64,000 nt of DNA from Firmicutes bacterium UBA4916. Lineage in GTDB: Bacteria > Bacillota > Clostridia > Tissierellales > Tepidimicrobiaceae. The position numbers were made by a program, and so were the translations under genes. The stretch is taken from assembly GCA_002398845.1 (NCBI GenBank), contig DHBY01000061.1, forward strand, positions 1-64,000, in the 5' to 3' direction. Positions 1 to 8,488 of the stretch are shown here, in pieces; the stretch's first letter is position 1; every line of letters begins with the position of its first letter. The notes under the pieces are model-generated. The model was given only the letters and a program-made list of their open reading frames with translations. It was not told the DNA's origin and did no database searches.

Positions 1-667
1 CCATACTTATATACTAACATCAATGTATATGTTAAGAGATATTGTTAAAGAACATAATCTTTTTATTATAGCAGATGAAGTTTATAAAGAATTTGTTTAT
101 GATGGTTTAGAATTCATGAGTTTTACTCATCTTGATGATATTGCCGATAGAGTTATACTCACTGATAGTATTTCTAAAAGATATAGTGCCTGCGGTGCAA
201 GAATTGGATGTATTGCCTCAAAAAACAAAGATCTTATGAAACAAGTAATGAAATTAGCTCAAGGAAGATTATGTGTAGCAACTATTGAACAAATTGGTGC
301 AGCTAATTTAATCAATGTACCAGATAGCTATATTGAAGAAGTTAAACAAGAATATTGCAAGAGAAGAGATGTAGTATATAATGCTCTTAAGAATATGGAA
401 GGGGTTATTTGTGAAAAGCCCCATGGAGCATTTTATGTAATAGCCAAGCTTCCAGTTAAAGATGCTGAAGATTTTGTAGTTTGGATGTTAAGGGAATTTG
501 ATGTAAACAATGAAACCGTAATGATGGCACCTGCTGAAGGATTTTATGCAACTAAAGGCTTAGGAAAAGACGAAGTTAGAATTTCCTATTGTATAAATGC
601 AGAAAACCTTGAAAAAGCAATGAATATATTAAATGAAGGATTAAAAGTTTATCCTGATAGGATATAG
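1..667 (+). CDS. Class I/II PLP aminotransferase, 5'-truncated by window edge
   Basis: This is the C-terminal part of a fold-type I pyridoxal-phosphate aminotransferase, probably aspartate/aromatic-type. The frame is open back to base 2, ahead of the first ATG at 23, so the true start and the N-terminal substrate loop lie outside the window. Visible landmarks are the IIADEVYKEF segment, whose Asp and Tyr contact the PLP ring, and SKRYSACGARIG, whose Lys (residue 52 counted from the ATG at 23) should be the Schiff-base lysine. The distal RISYC carries the Arg expected to bind the substrate carboxylate. It is the only plus-strand gene here and converges on the 48-residue minus-strand gene across a shared hairpin. 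The exact amino donor cannot be read from the fragment. Confidence 0.9.
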   Translation, partial: HTYILTSMYMLRDIVKEHNLFIIADEVYKEFVYDGLEFMSFTHLDDIADRVILTDSISKRYSACGARIGCIASKNKDLMKQVMKLAQGRLCVATIEQIGAANLINVPDSYIEEVKQEYCKRRDVVYNALKNMEGVICEKPHGAFYVIAKLPVKDAEDFVVWMLREFDVNNETVMMAPAEGFYATKGLGKDEVRISYCINAENLEKAMNILNEGLKVYPDRI

Positions 668-679
668 TTCAAATCTAAA

Positions 680-723
680 GCAAAGAAAGGGCCTATTGAT
701 TTTAAAATAGGCCCTTTCTTTGC
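680..723. terminator. Bidirectional intrinsic terminator between convergent genes
   Basis: An 18-bp perfect inverted repeat (680-697 with 706-723, core AAAGGGCCTATT) has an 8-nt loop. TTTTTAT follows on the plus strand and a TTTAGATTT run follows on the minus strand. It ends the aminotransferase message and can also stop the small minus-strand gene. Confidence 0.92.
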
Positions 724-755
724 TTTTTATATACTTAAATAAAATTTAACTAGGA

Positions 756-902
756 TTAATCTTCCTGCATTAGTACATCTTCATAAAGTTCACATTTTTC
801 GCAATTACATAGACCGTAAATATTATTTATGCAAGATATTGCTCCACATTTCTTATAATTATGCTTTTGTTTTACTCTAATAATCTTTGCATTCTTCTTC
901 AT
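756..902 (-). CDS. Small Cys-rich hypothetical protein (48 aa)
   Basis: This short gene reads ATG to TAA with a good ribosome site (AAAAGGGG, nine bases before the ATG). The product is 48 residues: a basic N-terminal third (MKKNAKIIRVKQKHNYKK), then five cysteines (C19, C24, C32, C34, C37) ending in a C-x-C-x-x-C cluster, and an acidic tail (EDVLMQED). The spacing suggests a small metal- or Fe-S-binding fold, but I recognise no family. Upstream lies a long AT-rich spacer, and downstream the terminator shared with the aminotransferase. The strong ribosome site, intact frame and Cys pattern argue for a real gene; function is unknown. Confidence 0.6.
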   Translation of the reverse strand: MKKNAKIIRVKQKHNYKKCGAISCINNIYGLCNCEKCELYEDVLMQED

Positions 903-1065
903 AACGATCTACCCCTTTTAATTTATTTAATTTAATTATAACATGCAATCAGAAGAAATGCAATAGATTTTTCTGAAAATTGAATTTCATATAATCAATT
1001 ATTGCAATTTATCTTGCAAATTTAGAAAATCTATATGGAAATTGCAAGAACTGATTTATCGTTTA

Positions 1066-1665
1066 TCATTTTAAAGGCCTAAAGATCTTTTGGAATATTC
1101 CTTTGTTATTTTCCATTCTCTTTATCTTTTCTTTAAGTTCAGCAACTTCATAGGATTTTTCTTTTACTTTCATCTTAAGTTTTGCATTTTCACATATTAA
1201 TACATCTCTTTCTTTGCTGTTTATTTCATTTCTTAATGCAATGATTTCATCTTTTAATTCTTCAATTATTTGTGCGTTATATTCATTGTTGCTGTCAAGA
1301 ATCTTTGTTAAATCTTCAAAAAAAACTTCTTGTAAATTTAGACTAATCTCCTTTGCCAATTCAATAGAGTCAATATTTTCTTTTGGCATTATTGCAGCAG
1401 TTAATGCTGTTTCTTCATTAGAACTTATCAATAGCTCTGGAGATCTTATAATTAATTTTATTTGTTTATTACTAAACCCTTTATCTTGGAGGGATTTAAT
1501 ATACTGAAATAGCTCAATTTCATGATAAGTATAACATCTATGATTTGCTTCATTTCTAGAAACTTCTAATTCAAATTCTTTTTCATAATATCTAAGTACA
1601 TGAGGAGGGTAGCTTGTTAACTCAGCTACTTCAGATATAGTATATTCCCTATCAACTTCTAACAT
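1066..1665 (-). CDS. MerR-type HTH protein with C-terminal coiled coil
   Basis: The product has 199 residues. Residues 8-75 form a MerR-like winged helix (TISEVAELTSYPPHVLRYYEKEF, then the wing and YTYHEIELFQYIKSL), which usually binds DNA as a dimer. The rest has no metal-binding cysteines or drug-binding domain; residues 125-185 are a charged heptad-rich coiled coil (ELKDEIIALRNEI; KMKVKEKSYEVAELKEK). MerR-HTH proteins with coiled-coil tails in Firmicutes include chromosome-anchoring and structural factors, so a classical effector-responsive activator is not assured. The start is an ATG behind GGGGG. It is monocistronic, with about 160-180 bp of AT-rich spacer on each side. Target unknown. 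Confidence 0.8.
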   Translation of the reverse strand: MLEVDREYTISEVAELTSYPPHVLRYYEKEFELEVSRNEANHRCYTYHEIELFQYIKSLQDKGFSNKQIKLIIRSPELLISSNEETALTAAIMPKENIDSIELAKEISLNLQEVFFEDLTKILDSNNEYNAQIIEELKDEIIALRNEINSKERDVLICENAKLKMKVKEKSYEVAELKEKIKRMENNKGIFQKIFRPLK

Positions 1666-1811
1666 AAGATTGCCCCCTTTAAAAACAGTCTTATATTAAT
1701 ATTCTTTAATAGTTAAGGAAACCCTTTTTAAATGATAAACTTTCATATGGCAAATATTGATATAATCTACCAAATATCATCATTTAATATTTATTTTCCT
1801 CCTAAAAAGTA

Positions 1812-1838
1812 AAAGAGCTGAAATAATTTCAGCTCTTT
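1812..1838 (-). terminator. Terminator of the M42 peptidase operon
   Basis: A perfect 12-bp stem (AAAGAGCTGAAA with its complement, 3-nt loop) is followed on the minus strand by TTTTACTTTTT. It lies just after the stop of the last M42 gene. Confidence 0.88.
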
Positions 1839-1843
1839 AGTCC

Positions 1844-2842
1844 CTATAATGAAACATCACTTTCTAATAGTTTTGTTAATAGTTCTATTGAATTCATAAT
1901 ATCATTTTTGGATGCCATTTCTATTGTACTATGAACATATCTTGTAGGAATGGATATTGCCCCTGTAGGTATTCCTTCCTTGGTTAAATGAATAGACCCT
2001 GAATCCGTACCCCCGTATTCTAATACTTCCAACTGATAAGGTATATTATTTTCTTTAGCTATATTTATCATATATTGTCGCAACTTTGGATGGGTTAATA
2101 TAGAATTATCTTTAACCTTTATTGCAGTACCCTTATTTAAACCTATTGCAAAAGTTTTAGCTTTTGGTGTATCCCTACTGCCAGTAACATCTAAAGCTAT
2201 ACCTATCTCTGGATCAATTCTATAAGCAGAAGTTTTTGCTCCCCTTAATCCAACTTCTTCTTGGACGGTAAAAACAAAATATAAATCATTTTTTGGATTT
2301 TTGATTTGTTTAATGGATTCAATGGCTACATAACATCCTACTCTGTCATCCAAATATCTTGTGAATACTACATTTTTATTTTCTCCATATTCCGCATTAT
2401 AAATACATGTATCCCCAATACTTACAAGCTTTTCTGCCTCTTCTTTATTGTTAACTCCAATATCTATAAACATGTTAGATATTTTAAGTTTAGAAATATC
2501 TTCTATAGGCTCAGCAGATACTACACCTACTGTACCATTTTCAAATATAACTTGTTGGCTTAATGTAACAAAAGGTGATATACCACCAATATTAGTAAAT
2601 CTTAAAAACCCGCTGTCATCTATATTAGTAACCATAAGCCCAATTTGATCCATATGAGCTGCAACCATTATCCTTTTCCCATTACCTTTTTTTCTAGCAA
2701 TTAAATTGCCTAAACTATCTATAATTATCTCATCAACATAATCATTGATTTGTCCTTTTATAAAATCTCTAACCCTATTTTCATTTCCTGAAGGTCCATA
2801 AGTACTCACTAATTCTTTTAAAAGTTCAGCATTAAACTTCAT
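1844..2842 (-). CDS. M42 family metallopeptidase, copy 1 (distal in operon)
   Basis: This is a cytoplasmic dinuclear-zinc aminopeptidase of the M42 (FrvX/YsdC/TET) family; such enzymes usually form dodecameric tetrahedra that trim peptides. All metal and catalytic landmarks are present: AAHMDQIGL (His and Asp ligands), TRYLDDRVGC (bridging Asp), VQEEVGLRGA (general base Glu plus ligand Glu), IALDVTG (ligand Asp) and RYVHSTIEM (final His). The length, 332 residues, is usual. The ATG lies behind AGGGGGAG and one base downstream of the previous gene's stop, so translation is probably coupled. It is the last of three tandem paralogues and precedes the terminator. Confidence 0.93.
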   Translation of the reverse strand: MKFNAELLKELVSTYGPSGNENRVRDFIKGQINDYVDEIIIDSLGNLIARKKGNGKRIMVAAHMDQIGLMVTNIDDSGFLRFTNIGGISPFVTLSQQVIFENGTVGVVSAEPIEDISKLKISNMFIDIGVNNKEEAEKLVSIGDTCIYNAEYGENKNVVFTRYLDDRVGCYVAIESIKQIKNPKNDLYFVFTVQEEVGLRGAKTSAYRIDPEIGIALDVTGSRDTPKAKTFAIGLNKGTAIKVKDNSILTHPKLRQYMINIAKENNIPYQLEVLEYGGTDSGSIHLTKEGIPTGAISIPTRYVHSTIEMASKNDIMNSIELLTKLLESDVSL

Positions 2843-2843
2843 A

Positions 2844-3863
2844 CTATAGCTCCCCCTTTTTATATTCAGATAATATAGCTTTCAATAACTTAAGAGCATT
2901 TTCATAATCATATTTACTCATAACAGATGTTTGTGAGTGAATATTTCTACATGGTACAGATATTGTGGTTGTAATAGAGCCTTCCTTAGTAGTATGTATC
3001 TTACCTGAATCATTTCCACCCATTGCAGTCTTTCTATATTGATAAGGGATATCATTTTTTTCAGCAATTTTCGCTATTTTTTTCCTAAAATCAATATCAT
3101 ATAAGGTTGTTCTATCAATTAAAGATATGGCTGGCCCTTTGTTTAAATATGTTGGTACTAAATGATCATCTAGCTTTGGAACATCATAACATAAAGTCCC
3201 CTCTAGCACAATACTTATATCTGGCTCTACTTTATAGGCGGCTGGTCCTGCACCTACTAAACCAATTTCCTCCATAACAGTAAATACGCCGTAAAAATCA
3301 ATATCTTCAATTTCCTTAATTAATTCAATCAATAAGCTGCAGCCTACCCTGTTGTCCAAAGCTTTTGCTTTAACAAGTCTTTTTCCAAATTCAATATATT
3401 GGCTGTCAAAAGCTACATAATCTCCTATGGATATTATATTTTCTGCTTCTTCTTTAGTATTTGCGCCAATATCTATATATAGTTGGTCAATATTCAATGC
3501 ACTTTGCCATTCTTCTCTTTTTTGAAGGTGAATAGGCTTTGCCCCAATAACTCCTGGTACTTTGTTTTTACCTATTAAAACTGGCTTAGACACAAGAATT
3601 CTTTTATCTATTCCTCCGACTGTTGTAAACTTAAGTAGGCCTATATCGTCTATATCAGTAATCATCAATCCTACTTCATCCATATGTGATGTAATCATTA
3701 GTTTTTTTGGATTTTTATTTCCTTTTTTATGAATTATAATATTTCCTAGTCTATCAACTTCTAAATCATCTACATAGTCCTTTATCTCATCAATTATTAT
3801 ATCTCTAATTTCTTTTTCATTACCAGATACTCCAGATGCCTCCGTTAGTTTTTTTAGTAACAT
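2844..3863 (-). CDS. M42 family metallopeptidase, copy 2 (middle)
   Basis: This second M42 aminopeptidase paralogue has 339 residues. Conserved sites are TSHMDEVGLM, KALDNRVGC, VMEEIGLVGA and RNIHSQTSV. At the fourth metal-ligand position it carries VLEGT (Glu) where both sister genes have Asp, a variant that also occurs in FrvX-like members. The difference suggests another metal or side-chain preference rather than loss of activity. The start overlaps the end of copy 3 by 10 bp, with GGAGGGG upstream of the ATG, so the three genes form one tightly packed unit. Confidence 0.93.
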   Translation of the reverse strand: MLLKKLTEASGVSGNEKEIRDIIIDEIKDYVDDLEVDRLGNIIIHKKGNKNPKKLMITSHMDEVGLMITDIDDIGLLKFTTVGGIDKRILVSKPVLIGKNKVPGVIGAKPIHLQKREEWQSALNIDQLYIDIGANTKEEAENIISIGDYVAFDSQYIEFGKRLVKAKALDNRVGCSLLIELIKEIEDIDFYGVFTVMEEIGLVGAGPAAYKVEPDISIVLEGTLCYDVPKLDDHLVPTYLNKGPAISLIDRTTLYDIDFRKKIAKIAEKNDIPYQYRKTAMGGNDSGKIHTTKEGSITTTISVPCRNIHSQTSVMSKYDYENALKLLKAILSEYKKGEL

Positions 3864-4912
3864 AATAACCCCTCCAAATTTTCATTTGAAATAGAAGCTA
3901 TAAAAAATGCTAATAATTTGCCAGTGTTTTTTATGTCCATCATATCCACAACTTCTACTGAAGTATGCATATATCTTAAAGGTATAGATAAACATAAAGC
4001 AGGTATACCTTCTCTTGTAATTTGCATTGCCCTTGCATCTGTTCCAGTAGGTCCAGGTGTAACTTCAAATTGGAAGGGGATATTATACTCTTTAGCTACT
4101 TCCACCATTTTTTCCCTTAATCCAGGATGTATATTCCCTCCTATAGTTATACCTGGGCCTTTTCCCATTTCAATAGTGTCAGCCTTAGGTAACTCTGGAG
4201 TAGAACCAAATCCCACATCTATAGCAATACCTATATCTGGATTGATCTTATAGGTACCTGTAAATGCACCGCTCATCCCTTCTTCCTCTTGCACGGTGGA
4301 TACAAAATAAATGTCTGCATCATGATTTATCCTTGATAGTTCCATAATACATTGGTACATAGCTGCAATTCCAGCTTTATCATCTAATGCTTTACCAGTT
4401 AATCTATTACCCTCAAGTGCTTTAAAATTTCTTTTAATGGTAATAGTGTCTCCAATGCTTACAATCCCTTTTAAATCGTCCTTTGAATATCCTACATCTA
4501 TTATCATATCTTCCATTTTAATGGCCTTATTGATTTCAGATTTTTCTTGTAGATGAGGTGGTTTGGAACCAATAACTCCAAATAAATCTTTCTCCCCATG
4601 CACTATTACTTCTTGTCCTAAAACAGTTCTAGGGTCTATACCCCCGATATTTGTAAACCTTATAAATCCATTATCTTCAATGTATTTAACCATTAATCCT
4701 ATTTCATCCATATGTCCTGAAAGCATAATCTTTATGTTGGAGCCATTACTACTTTTACCTTTTTTTAGTGCAATTATGTTTCCTAGACTATCTATTGATA
4801 TATCATCTGCATATTTTTCAAAAGCAGATATTATAGTATCATTTAATCTAGATTCATGTCCAGAAACGCCGCTACTATTACTCAATACTTCTAATAATTC
4901 TTTAGCGTCCAA
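3854..4912 (-). CDS. M42 family metallopeptidase, copy 3 (first in operon)
   Basis: This first gene of the M42 triplet encodes 352 residues and begins at TTG (MDAKELL) seven bases after AAGGGGGG. The full ligand and catalytic set is visible: LSGHMDEIGLM, KALDDKAGI, VQEEEGMSGA, AIDVGFG and RYMHTSVEV. A slightly longer loop with GKSSNGSNIKI lies between strand elements near residues 54-64. It is clearly diverged from its two neighbours, so the duplication is old, and all three copies look functional. CheR lies 61 bp upstream without a clear terminator between, so read-through is possible. Confidence 0.92.
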   Translation of the reverse strand: MDAKELLEVLSNSSGVSGHESRLNDTIISAFEKYADDISIDSLGNIIALKKGKSSNGSNIKIMLSGHMDEIGLMVKYIEDNGFIRFTNIGGIDPRTVLGQEVIVHGEKDLFGVIGSKPPHLQEKSEINKAIKMEDMIIDVGYSKDDLKGIVSIGDTITIKRNFKALEGNRLTGKALDDKAGIAAMYQCIMELSRINHDADIYFVSTVQEEEGMSGAFTGTYKINPDIGIAIDVGFGSTPELPKADTIEMGKGPGITIGGNIHPGLREKMVEVAKEYNIPFQFEVTPGPTGTDARAMQITREGIPALCLSIPLRYMHTSVEVVDMMDIKNTGKLLAFFIASISNENLEGLLCY

Positions 4913-4973
4913 TATTAACCCCCCTTATGTATTTAATTGAATTACATATATATTAATAATAAAATTAAACTAA

Positions 4974-5750
4974 TCAATTTATCTTTTTATAAAAAAAGGT
5001 TTTTATAGATCGAAAATTATACTTTTCTGGAAAAATAATCTGTTCTGTGCTTCCAACAAAGAAAATTCCATCTTTGCTTAAACTTTGATGAAATTTATTA
5101 TATAGTAGTTCTTTGGCTTCATCTGTGAAATATATCATTACATTTCTACAAGTAATTAAGTCCATGTTTTGGGGGAATGGATCTTTAAGAAGGTCTATTT
5201 TTTTAAATTCCACTTGATTTTTTATTTTATCTTTAATTTTGTATGAACTTTCAATCCTATCAAAATATTTCTCCTTAAATTCGACTGGTAGATTAAATAA
5301 TGCTTTTTCACTATAAAGCCCAACTTTTGCTTTCTCTATTGCACCATTATCAATATCAGTGGCTAAAACTTTTATATTTTTTAAATCATAAAACCTAGTT
5401 AATAACATAACCAAAGAATAAGGTTCTTCGCCAGTTGAACAAGCAGAACTCCATATTTTTAATTGAGTTTTATTATTATCCATTAAACTTGGTATTATAT
5501 GTTTTTCCAATACCTGCCACTGTGATGGGTTCCTATAAAATTCAGAAACATTGATTGTAAGATAATTTATAAATTGATTAAGCATTATCTTATCGGTTTT
5601 TAAAGCCAAAAAATACTCATCAAAATCATCAAATCCATTTCTGTTCATTAGGGAAGTAATTCTTCTTTTCATTTGCTTTTCCTTATAATAATTTAAATCA
5701 ATATTTATTAAATTGTTAATATTTTTCTTAAATACATCATACTTGTCCAT
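4974..5750 (-). CDS. cheR: CheR-type chemoreceptor protein-glutamate methyltransferase
   Basis: The product has 258 residues. CheR uses S-adenosylmethionine to methylate glutamates on methyl-accepting chemotaxis proteins in the cytoplasm. Residues 1-70 form the small helical N-domain, and the SAM-binding Rossmann domain follows with SSACSTGEEPYSL (motif I region), ATDID, and LITCRNVMIYF near residues 200-213, all diagnostic of CheR. The start ATG follows AGGGGG. No other chemotaxis or flagellar gene is near; orphan CheR genes are common in Clostridia. No TPR or CheW extension is present. Confidence 0.93.
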   Translation of the reverse strand: MDKYDVFKKNINNLINIDLNYYKEKQMKRRITSLMNRNGFDDFDEYFLALKTDKIMLNQFINYLTINVSEFYRNPSQWQVLEKHIIPSLMDNNKTQLKIWSSACSTGEEPYSLVMLLTRFYDLKNIKVLATDIDNGAIEKAKVGLYSEKALFNLPVEFKEKYFDRIESSYKIKDKIKNQVEFKKIDLLKDPFPQNMDLITCRNVMIYFTDEAKELLYNKFHQSLSKDGIFFVGSTEQIIFPEKYNFRSIKTFFYKKIN

Positions 5751-5797
5751 GAAAACCCCCTAAAGGATATTATGTTTTTCTAGAATATCATATAAAA

Positions 5798-5824
5798 ATT
5801 TCTGTGACAAAAAGTCACAGAAAT
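5798..5824 (-). terminator. Terminator after the ispH-S1 unit
   Basis: An 11-bp stem (ATTTCTGTGAC with its complement, five-base loop) is followed on the minus strand by TTTTTATATG. It lies 90 bp beyond the ispH-S1 stop. Confidence 0.8.
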
Positions 5825-5916
5825 AATGTAAAGGGGGTCTTGATGTAGTTTGTGAGGTCACGTTTATTATTCTATACAACAATAAAATATTTATACATCA
5901 AAACCTTTACATTATT
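5822..5916. repeat. Nested long inverted repeat, about 95 bp
   Basis: The outer arms AATAATGTAAAGG (5822-5834) and its exact complement (5904-5916) enclose inner arms TTGATGTA (5840-5847) and TACATCAA (5894-5901). The two arm pairs are separated by small asymmetric gaps. The whole could fold as one imperfect hairpin. One end touches the terminator stem and the other the ispH-S1 stop codon. It could be a MITE-like remnant or a 3'-UTR structure. Confidence 0.5.
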
Positions 5917-7888
5917 ATTTATTTTTAATAATATCCTCTATTTTTACATCTATATCTTCATTTTCTATTATTTCATTTTTTTCTTCATCTTCATCTTCAT
6001 CTTCTTCTACTTCTTTTATGCTTAAGCTAACTTTTTTATCTTCCTCATTAATATCGATAATTTTAACAGCAACTTGATCACCTATTTTTAACTTATCAGA
6101 TGGTTTATTTACATGTTCCCTAGAAATCTGAGATACATGGACTAATCCATCAACGCCTTCTTCTAATCTTATAAAAGCCCCAAAATCCAAGACATTAACA
6201 ACCTTACCTGTAGTTATATCCCCTATTTTTCTATTTTTAATAAAAATATCCCATGGTTGAGGTAGAATTTGTTTTAATCCTAAAGATATTCTATTTTTTC
6301 CCTTATCAAAATCTAGAACCTGTACCTTAATTTTATCACCAATGCTTACAACCTCTGACGGATGATTTATTCTAAACCATGATAAATCCGAAATATGAAC
6401 CAATCCATCCAATCCACCTATATCAACAAAAGCTCCAAAGTCAGTTAATCTTTTAACTTCACCATCAATAACTTTTTCAACTTCTAAGCTATTCCAAAGT
6501 TCTTCCCTTTTTTTCTTTAATTCAGCCTTTTCTATTTCTTTACTAGATAGTATAACCCTTTTTTTGTCTAAGTTAAAATCTATTAGCTTAGCAGTTAATA
6601 TTTTCCCTTTGTAATCACTTAAATTGTCTACATAGGCTACTGATATCTGAGAAGCTGGCATAAAACCTGCTATACCATTAACTAATACAGATAAGCCTCC
6701 TTTAACATCAGACAAAACTTTACATTCTACTTCTTCTTTATTCTCATAAATTCTGTTTAATTCTTCCCATCCTTTAATGGATTCAAGTCTTTTTGTAGAA
6801 AGTACAACATTTCCTTCACCATCATCTAATTTAACTATATATACTTCTATCTCATCCCCTTCTTTAAACATCTCTTTTGGTTTAACATCAGGGTCATTAG
6901 ATAGTTCCTCTCTATTTATTATTCCATCAGACTTATAATTGATATTTACCATTACTTCGTTTTCTGTTACATATATTACCTTGCCTTTTACAACATCTCC
7001 TCTATGGATTTTTACTAGTGAGTTTTCTATTGCCTCCATTATTTCATCGTTATTAATATTGTCCATTGTATCAACAACCTCCTTAATTATCCAATCAGGT
7101 GTTGAAGCACCTGCAGTTATTCCTATTGTATTAAATTTTGATAGCTCTTGTAAATATAAATCTTTAGATATTTCAATATGATAAACATTATTGCAATACT
7201 TTTTACTTATTTCTACCAACTTATTAGTATTAGAACTATTGTAACCACCAATAACAATCATTGCATCTACCTTTTTTGCTAACTCTTCACAGGCTTTTTG
7301 TCTTAAATTCGTTGCATTACAGATGGTATTAAATACCTTCACTTCATTTCCCTTACTAGCAAGAATATTAGATAAACTTTCAAACTTTTCTAAGGTATTT
7401 GTAGTCTGTGAAACTATGCATATTTTATCATAATGGGGAACATTTATTGCTTCTTCTTCATTATTTACAATAATCCCCTCATTATTACACCAACCATTTA
7501 TACCAATTATTTCTGGATGATTTTTATCACCTATTATTATAATCTTATATCCTTTATTATTATATTCTTCTACCTTTTTATGAACAGATTTCACAAAAGG
7601 GCATGTACAATCTATTAATTCCAAATTTAGTTCTTCTATTTCTTTTTGCAAGCTATAGGGCACGCCATGAGCTCTTATGATGACTTTTCCATCATTTAAT
7701 CCATTAACGCTTTCTATAACCCTTAAGCCTTCTCTCTGAAGCTTATCAACGACCTGAGGGTTATGGACTAATGGTCCCAATGAATAAGTTGGTATATTAT
7801 TTGAGTCTTTTAAAGTTCCAATAGCAGTATCAACTGCTCTTTTTACACCAAAACAATATCCTGCTTGTTCAGCAATATATACTTTCAC
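5915..7888 (-). CDS. ispH: IspH-S1 fusion: HMBPP reductase with four S1 RNA-binding domains
   Basis: The product has 657 residues. Residues 1 to about 285 are IspH (LytB), the 4Fe-4S enzyme that reduces HMBPP to IPP and DMAPP as the last DXP-pathway step. The three cluster cysteines are visible in GYCFGVKRA (C12), CTCPFVK and TICNATNLRQ. Four S1 modules follow at roughly 297-370, 385-455, 470-545 and 560-630; the last two are the most canonical (TDFGAFVDIGGLDGLVHIS; LDFGAFIRLEEGVDGLVHVS). The protein ends in an acidic tail (EEDEDEDEEK). This IspH/RpsA fusion is known across Clostridia, where the S1 part resembles ribosomal protein S1. The start is GTG seven bases after GGAGG. It is the last gene of the unit, after plsC and cmk. 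Confidence 0.95.
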   Translation of the reverse strand: MKVYIAEQAGYCFGVKRAVDTAIGTLKDSNNIPTYSLGPLVHNPQVVDKLQREGLRVIESVNGLNDGKVIIRAHGVPYSLQKEIEELNLELIDCTCPFVKSVHKKVEEYNNKGYKIIIIGDKNHPEIIGINGWCNNEGIIVNNEEEAINVPHYDKICIVSQTTNTLEKFESLSNILASKGNEVKVFNTICNATNLRQKACEELAKKVDAMIVIGGYNSSNTNKLVEISKKYCNNVYHIEISKDLYLQELSKFNTIGITAGASTPDWIIKEVVDTMDNINNDEIMEAIENSLVKIHRGDVVKGKVIYVTENEVMVNINYKSDGIINREELSNDPDVKPKEMFKEGDEIEVYIVKLDDGEGNVVLSTKRLESIKGWEELNRIYENKEEVECKVLSDVKGGLSVLVNGIAGFMPASQISVAYVDNLSDYKGKILTAKLIDFNLDKKRVILSSKEIEKAELKKKREELWNSLEVEKVIDGEVKRLTDFGAFVDIGGLDGLVHISDLSWFRINHPSEVVSIGDKIKVQVLDFDKGKNRISLGLKQILPQPWDIFIKNRKIGDITTGKVVNVLDFGAFIRLEEGVDGLVHVSQISREHVNKPSDKLKIGDQVAVKIIDINEEDKKVSLSIKEVEEDEDEDEEKNEIIENEDIDVKIEDIIKNK

Positions 7889-7899
7889 ACCTTTTCCTC

Positions 7900-8484
7900 C
7901 TAAATAGTTTTTAGTGAATATATTGATTTCATAATATCTCTACTAATATTTTGGTAATCTTCAGTATTAAGTTTTTTACCATAAGAATCACCAAAGTAAA
8001 TAGGTTCCCCAATTTTTATCTTTACTTTACTAAATGGTTTGTACTTGGATTCAATAAATACAGGAATAACTGGTGATTTACCTTTTATGCTTATTAGGCC
8101 AATCCCTGGTTTTGCATTATCTAAATTCATATCATATACTCTAGTGCCTTCAGGGAAAATACCCAATATTTTTTCATCTTTTAATACCCTCAAAGATGTT
8201 TTTATAGCTATTATATTTGAGCCTTTCCTATCTATTGGAAAAGCACCTAAACTATAGAATAATTTTGATAATATCTTATTTTCAAATAATTCCTTTTTAG
8301 CCATAAATGATATAGGTCTAGGTATAGCTATAGCTAACATAATAGGATCTAAATTGCTAATATGATTTGAACATAAAATCAGTCTTCCTTTTTTCGGAAT
8401 GTTCTTCCTTCCATTAATATCTATTCTAAATATTATCCTAAAAATAACATTAACAAGAAATCTTGCTATATGATAAAAATACAA
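7900..8484 (-). CDS. plsC: 1-acyl-sn-glycerol-3-phosphate acyltransferase (PlsC)
   Basis: PlsC acylates lysophosphatidic acid to phosphatidic acid at the membrane. The catalytic H-x4-D motif is NHISNLD (H41, D46), and the phosphate-binding FPEGTR lies at 110-115. A hydrophobic amphipathic N-terminus (FYHIARFLVNVIFRIIF) serves as membrane anchor. The length of 194 residues is typical of short clostridial PlsC. The start is TTG seven bases after GGGAGG. It lies in the common Firmicute order cmk-plsC-ispH with only 11 bp to ispH. Confidence 0.93.
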   Translation of the reverse strand: MYFYHIARFLVNVIFRIIFRIDINGRKNIPKKGRLILCSNHISNLDPIMLAIAIPRPISFMAKKELFENKILSKLFYSLGAFPIDRKGSNIIAIKTSLRVLKDEKILGIFPEGTRVYDMNLDNAKPGIGLISIKGKSPVIPVFIESKYKPFSKVKIKIGEPIYFGDSYGKKLNTEDYQNISRDIMKSIYSLKTI

Positions 8485-8488
8485 TTAG

